This document shows positions 5,093 to 7,794 of a DNA stretch of 7,794 bases, one piece after another. Positions within the stretch are counted from its first letter, which is position 1. Each line of letters starts with the position of its first letter. Location of the stretch: the NCBI GenBank assembly GCA_022601315.1, contig JAHZIU010000356.1, forward strand, positions 1-7,794, in the 5' to 3' direction. A program made the position numbers and the translations under genes. Source of the stretch: Betaproteobacteria bacterium. GTDB taxonomy: Bacteria; Pseudomonadota; Gammaproteobacteria; Burkholderiales; Nitrosomonadaceae. The notes under the pieces are model-generated. The model ran no database searches. It had not been told where the DNA came from and worked only from the letters and a program-made list of their open reading frames with translations.

Positions 5093-7471
5093 CTACGAAC
5101 TCTGGGGAAGCCAGGTTTCCAATCTTTCTTTCAATTGCGCCAATTCGACTGGCTTGGGAAGATAAGCATCCATACCCGCAGCCAGACAACGTTCAAATTC
5201 ACCTTGTAAGGCGCTTGCAGTAATTGCAATAATTGGTATACGTGAAGTTTTTTGCTCTTTTTCCTGTTTACGCAAAACTTTTGTCATTTCGAAACCATCA
5301 ATTTCAGGCATCTGGCAATCTGTCAGTATCAGATCAAACGTGCCATTCTCCCACTTCTCCAGACCTTGGGCTCCATTCTCGGCTATATCCACAACGTAAC
5401 CCAACACCTCTAGCTGGGCGGCGATAACCAATCGGTTTACTTCATTGTCTTCTACCAGCAGTATGTTGTAGTTTCGTCTATCATTGGCATTAGTATTTGC
5501 TTTGATCGGTTTCATTTCTGCCGGTTTACAATCTGGCATCTCTCGTCCGGCCAACGCCGCCAGACCATATTTCAGCTCTGAAGGTAATAGTGGGGATGGT
5601 TGCAAGACACGGCAATCGGGAGAAGCATGCCCTTGATCAAAATCTTGTACTGGATCAACAGAAAAAATTAGAAATCGAAATTGGCCGGAAAATTTTGCGA
5701 TTATTGCTTCGCGGACACGTACATTATCAGCCATCGTAGGCAAACCCAACAGAACAATACTATCTACAGTAGCTGTCTTAGCTGCCGATAGCAAAGCTGC
5801 CTCATCTGAAAAGAAGTGTATGTTAGCACCGCTTAATTCCAGATAAGTTGCTACTTCTTTTTGACACATATCTTCATCGATAAGTGCCAATATCATCAGT
5901 CCTGAAATATCCGGGTCATTATTTTTATCTTCAGTTTGAATAAATGGGAGTGTAATGGTAAAAACACTTCCTTTCCCCGGAGCGCTGGTGACTTCAATTG
6001 ACCCATTCATCAAATGGACCAGATTTTGTGAGATGACTAGTCCCAGCCCAGTACCACCAAATTTCCGGGTAGTCGACCCATCTGCCTGAGTGAATGGCTG
6101 AAACAATTTAGATAATGCTTCTGTCGATATACCAATCCCATTGTCACTAACCGTAAATGTCATCTGATGATCATTAAGCCGTTGAACATGCAATTCAACC
6201 TTGCCTGGTTGCAAAGGATTTTCGCCATGCGAAAACTTCACTGCATTACTGAGCAAATTTAACAGTACCTGATATAACCTGACCGAATCAGACAAAATAA
6301 AAGCAGGAAGCCGTGAATCAAGAATAAGCGAAAGACGAACATTTCGCTTATTCGCACTTGCCTTAATTGCACTCATAGCATTTTCAATAACCTCTTGAAG
6401 ATGCATTGGTGCGGCCTCGAGTTGTAATTTACCCGCTTCAATCTTTGATATGTCAAGAATATCATCAATAATTCGGAGCAATGCTTTTGATGAGTGACGA
6501 ATGGTGTGTACCATGCGTGCCTGATCAAGGCTGGGATTCATTTGACTGAGCATTTCTGCAGCACCAACAACACCATTCATAGGTGTACGAATTTCATGAC
6601 TCATATTAGCAAGAAACATGCTTTTTGCTTGATTTGCTGAATCAGCCTTGTCTTTCTCGTCTATCAGGTTTTGTCTCAAGTCATGGAGTTCTTGAAAGAC
6701 ACGTTGTGTTAGATTTAAATAAAAAATAACCGCAACTAAATATGCACAAACACGTAAAAAATGCCAGAACCACCAATTCGCGTCCCATAATATTGAAAAT
6801 TCAAAAATAATGCCTGATAGCCCAAAAAGAAAGCAGTGTGATGAGAAGATAACCCTACTCTCATTATTTTCAGTTTTCTCAGCGACTATAAAATAAACTG
6901 ATGCCAGTAAAAAACCAAAGCCACCGATGATATTAGTTAAACGTGCAACAAGTGTAAATTGCCCGTCTACAATCATTTCAGGAATCGCTTCATGAAAAAC
7001 CAGTGTGCCAATTCCGATAACGAATGAGATGGTAAAAATAATTAACGGGAAGTAACTGAACCAACGCCTTGACTCATATGCCTTTGCCCACCAGACAAAC
7101 ATAAATGTTATACCACCAACAAAAGTTGCGATACTATGAAGCCAAACAAACTGTTTTCCTGCGTGCGTTAAAGCGTGCAATCCATCCAGGAAACCCATGC
7201 CAATGAGTGCAGCAGCAATAATAGTGTATGCGGGACCGAGATGATGATAACGACGCAGGCCTAAAATAAGCGTTGCGACGATAAATGCCGCAAAAGTCCC
7301 AACACCCTCTACTACTGCATGGAGCGGATAATTAATTAATTGCCAGTGCGGAAAAAAATTATAAATCCCAATCGCACCAATGCCAGCAAACATGCCGCTG
7401 AATATGAGTACGAGCCAGGTGCTCATTGAAGTCAACAATACACCTTCTGCTATATTGTCGCGGTTTTTCAT
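5093..7471 (-). CDS. Hybrid sensor histidine kinase with MASE3-like membrane sensor
   Basis: A 792-residue inner-membrane protein. Residues 15-255 hold about eight membrane segments with histidines and acids at membrane positions (H51, E55, D96, H99, H103), resembling the MASE3 sensor domain whose ligand is unknown. A linker helix (256-285) leads to HisKA with H292 in the [11 protein letters not shown] box. The HATPase domain follows, with N-box N405/N409, DNGIG (443-447), FQPFTQAD and GGTGLGL. Residues about 523-640 look like a receiver domain that has lost its phosphate-accepting aspartate. Residues 667-790 are an intact receiver: E674, D675, phosphoacceptor D718, T751 and K773. Phosphate would thus pass from H292 to D718 and then need a separate HPt protein; neither an HPt nor a response regulator is nearby. 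The ATG at 7471 has only a weak GAG-type ribosome site, but no better start is seen. The gene stands alone, so its stimulus and output are unknown. Confidence 0.92.
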   Translation of the reverse strand: MKNRDNIAEGVLLTSMSTWLVLIFSGMFAGIGAIGIYNFFPHWQLINYPLHAVVEGVGTFAAFIVATLILGLRRYHHLGPAYTIIAAALIGMGFLDGLHALTHAGKQFVWLHSIATFVGGITFMFVWWAKAYESRRWFSYFPLIIFTISFVIGIGTLVFHEAIPEMIVDGQFTLVARLTNIIGGFGFLLASVYFIVAEKTENNESRVIFSSHCFLFGLSGIIFEFSILWDANWWFWHFLRVCAYLVAVIFYLNLTQRVFQELHDLRQNLIDEKDKADSANQAKSMFLANMSHEIRTPMNGVVGAAEMLSQMNPSLDQARMVHTIRHSSKALLRIIDDILDISKIEAGKLQLEAAPMHLQEVIENAMSAIKASANKRNVRLSLILDSRLPAFILSDSVRLYQVLLNLLSNAVKFSHGENPLQPGKVELHVQRLNDHQMTFTVSDNGIGISTEALSKLFQPFTQADGSTTRKFGGTGLGLVISQNLVHLMNGSIEVTSAPGKGSVFTITLPFIQTEDKNNDPDISGLMILALIDEDMCQKEVATYLELSGANIHFFSDEAALLSAAKTATVDSIVLLGLPTMADNVRVREAIIAKFSGQFRFLIFSVDPVQDFDQGHASPDCRVLQPSPLLPSELKYGLAALAGREMPDCKPAEMKPIKANTNANDRRNYNILLVEDNEVNRLVIAAQLEVLGYVVDIAENGAQGLEKWENGTFDLILTDCQMPEIDGFEMTKVLRKQEKEQKTSRIPIIAITASALQGEFERCLAAGMDAYLPKPVELAQLKERLETWLPQSS

Positions 7472-7794
7472 TGCGTTCTCACAAAAAACATTAAATTCTC
7501 AATCGATCTGCAATAACGCTATCTCGCATGGTCTCTCATTGATACTCGACCAATACTTCTGCAGATTTTTACTTAAAATATTTTATGAAAAATACAAGAT
7601 CCAAACTGGTAAAGATAATTTAACGCTGAAGCGATAAATTTTTCGAATGAAAACTTTCTGACACATAAACAGTCATTTAATCTTCTATTTAACTGTACTC
7701 TTATCGGCAAAATAATAACTTTCTTGCGTACCGTCATTGGTCGTACTTGAACGTCAAATAACAGCTTGCAAATTTGGTAATATAGACAAAAAAA
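7472..7794. other. Intergenic region upstream of the kinase gene
   Basis: There are 323 bp between the kinase start and the right edge. I see no credible gene on either strand; a plus-strand open frame crossing 7380-7637 starts inside the kinase gene and has no family features. The region is AT-rich and should hold the kinase promoter, but no convincing -35/-10 pair with proper spacing was found. A tight CGCT/AGCG inverted repeat near 7623-7632 has only a two-base loop and is unlikely to be functional. Confidence 0.5.

Noticed and set aside
7587..7635. Promoter for the kinase in the AT-rich stretch upstream of its start
   Set aside because: Several partial -10-like and -35-like sequences occur, but none pair with a spacing of 16-18 bp and reasonable matches. 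AT-rich DNA gives such hits by chance.

Overview
The window looks like chromosomal DNA of a moderately AT-rich Gram-negative bacterium, most likely a gammaproteobacterium. This is inferred from gene families and protein style; there is no rRNA or housekeeping marker to fix the taxon. Five protein genes can be supported: a left-truncated outer-membrane-type DUF2490 protein (minus strand), a BCCT-family transporter (plus), an endonuclease/exonuclease/phosphatase (EEP) family protein and a TraB/GumN family protein (both minus, adjacent), and a large hybrid sensor histidine kinase (minus).

Layout. 1-471: start of the DUF2490 gene, running off the left edge. 472-920: AT-rich intergenic DNA with one candidate promoter facing each way. 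921-1108: a 188-bp MITE-like element with 18-bp terminal inverted repeats and a flanking CTAG duplication. 1172-2734: BCCT transporter, whose true start is unclear. 2759-3787 and 3799-4668: the EEP and TraB/GumN genes, probably one transcription unit (TraB first), converging on the transporter. 4739-4967: a second, longer copy of the element (229 bp) in inverted orientation. 5093-7471: hybrid kinase with a MASE3-like membrane sensor, HisKA, HATPase, a degenerate receiver and an intact receiver. 7472-7794: upstream region with no gene seen.

How the parts relate. The transporter would import a compatible solute or related quaternary ammonium compound. The TraB/GumN protein is predicted to be exported, and the EEP protein looks cytoplasmic. 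No shared pathway is evident. The kinase has no response regulator or HPt gene beside it here, so its partner must lie elsewhere.

The most unusual content is the pair of non-coding repeats. They match at all but 8 of 188 aligned positions, each carries a nested hairpin, and the longer copy has 41 extra bases bounded by a 9-bp direct repeat. Both sit 60-70 bp upstream of a gene with the same element end facing that gene. The first lies close to the N-terminus of the transporter, where family-like codons continue upstream of the first conventional start codon. No defence system, CRISPR array, integrase, transposase or RNA gene was recognised.
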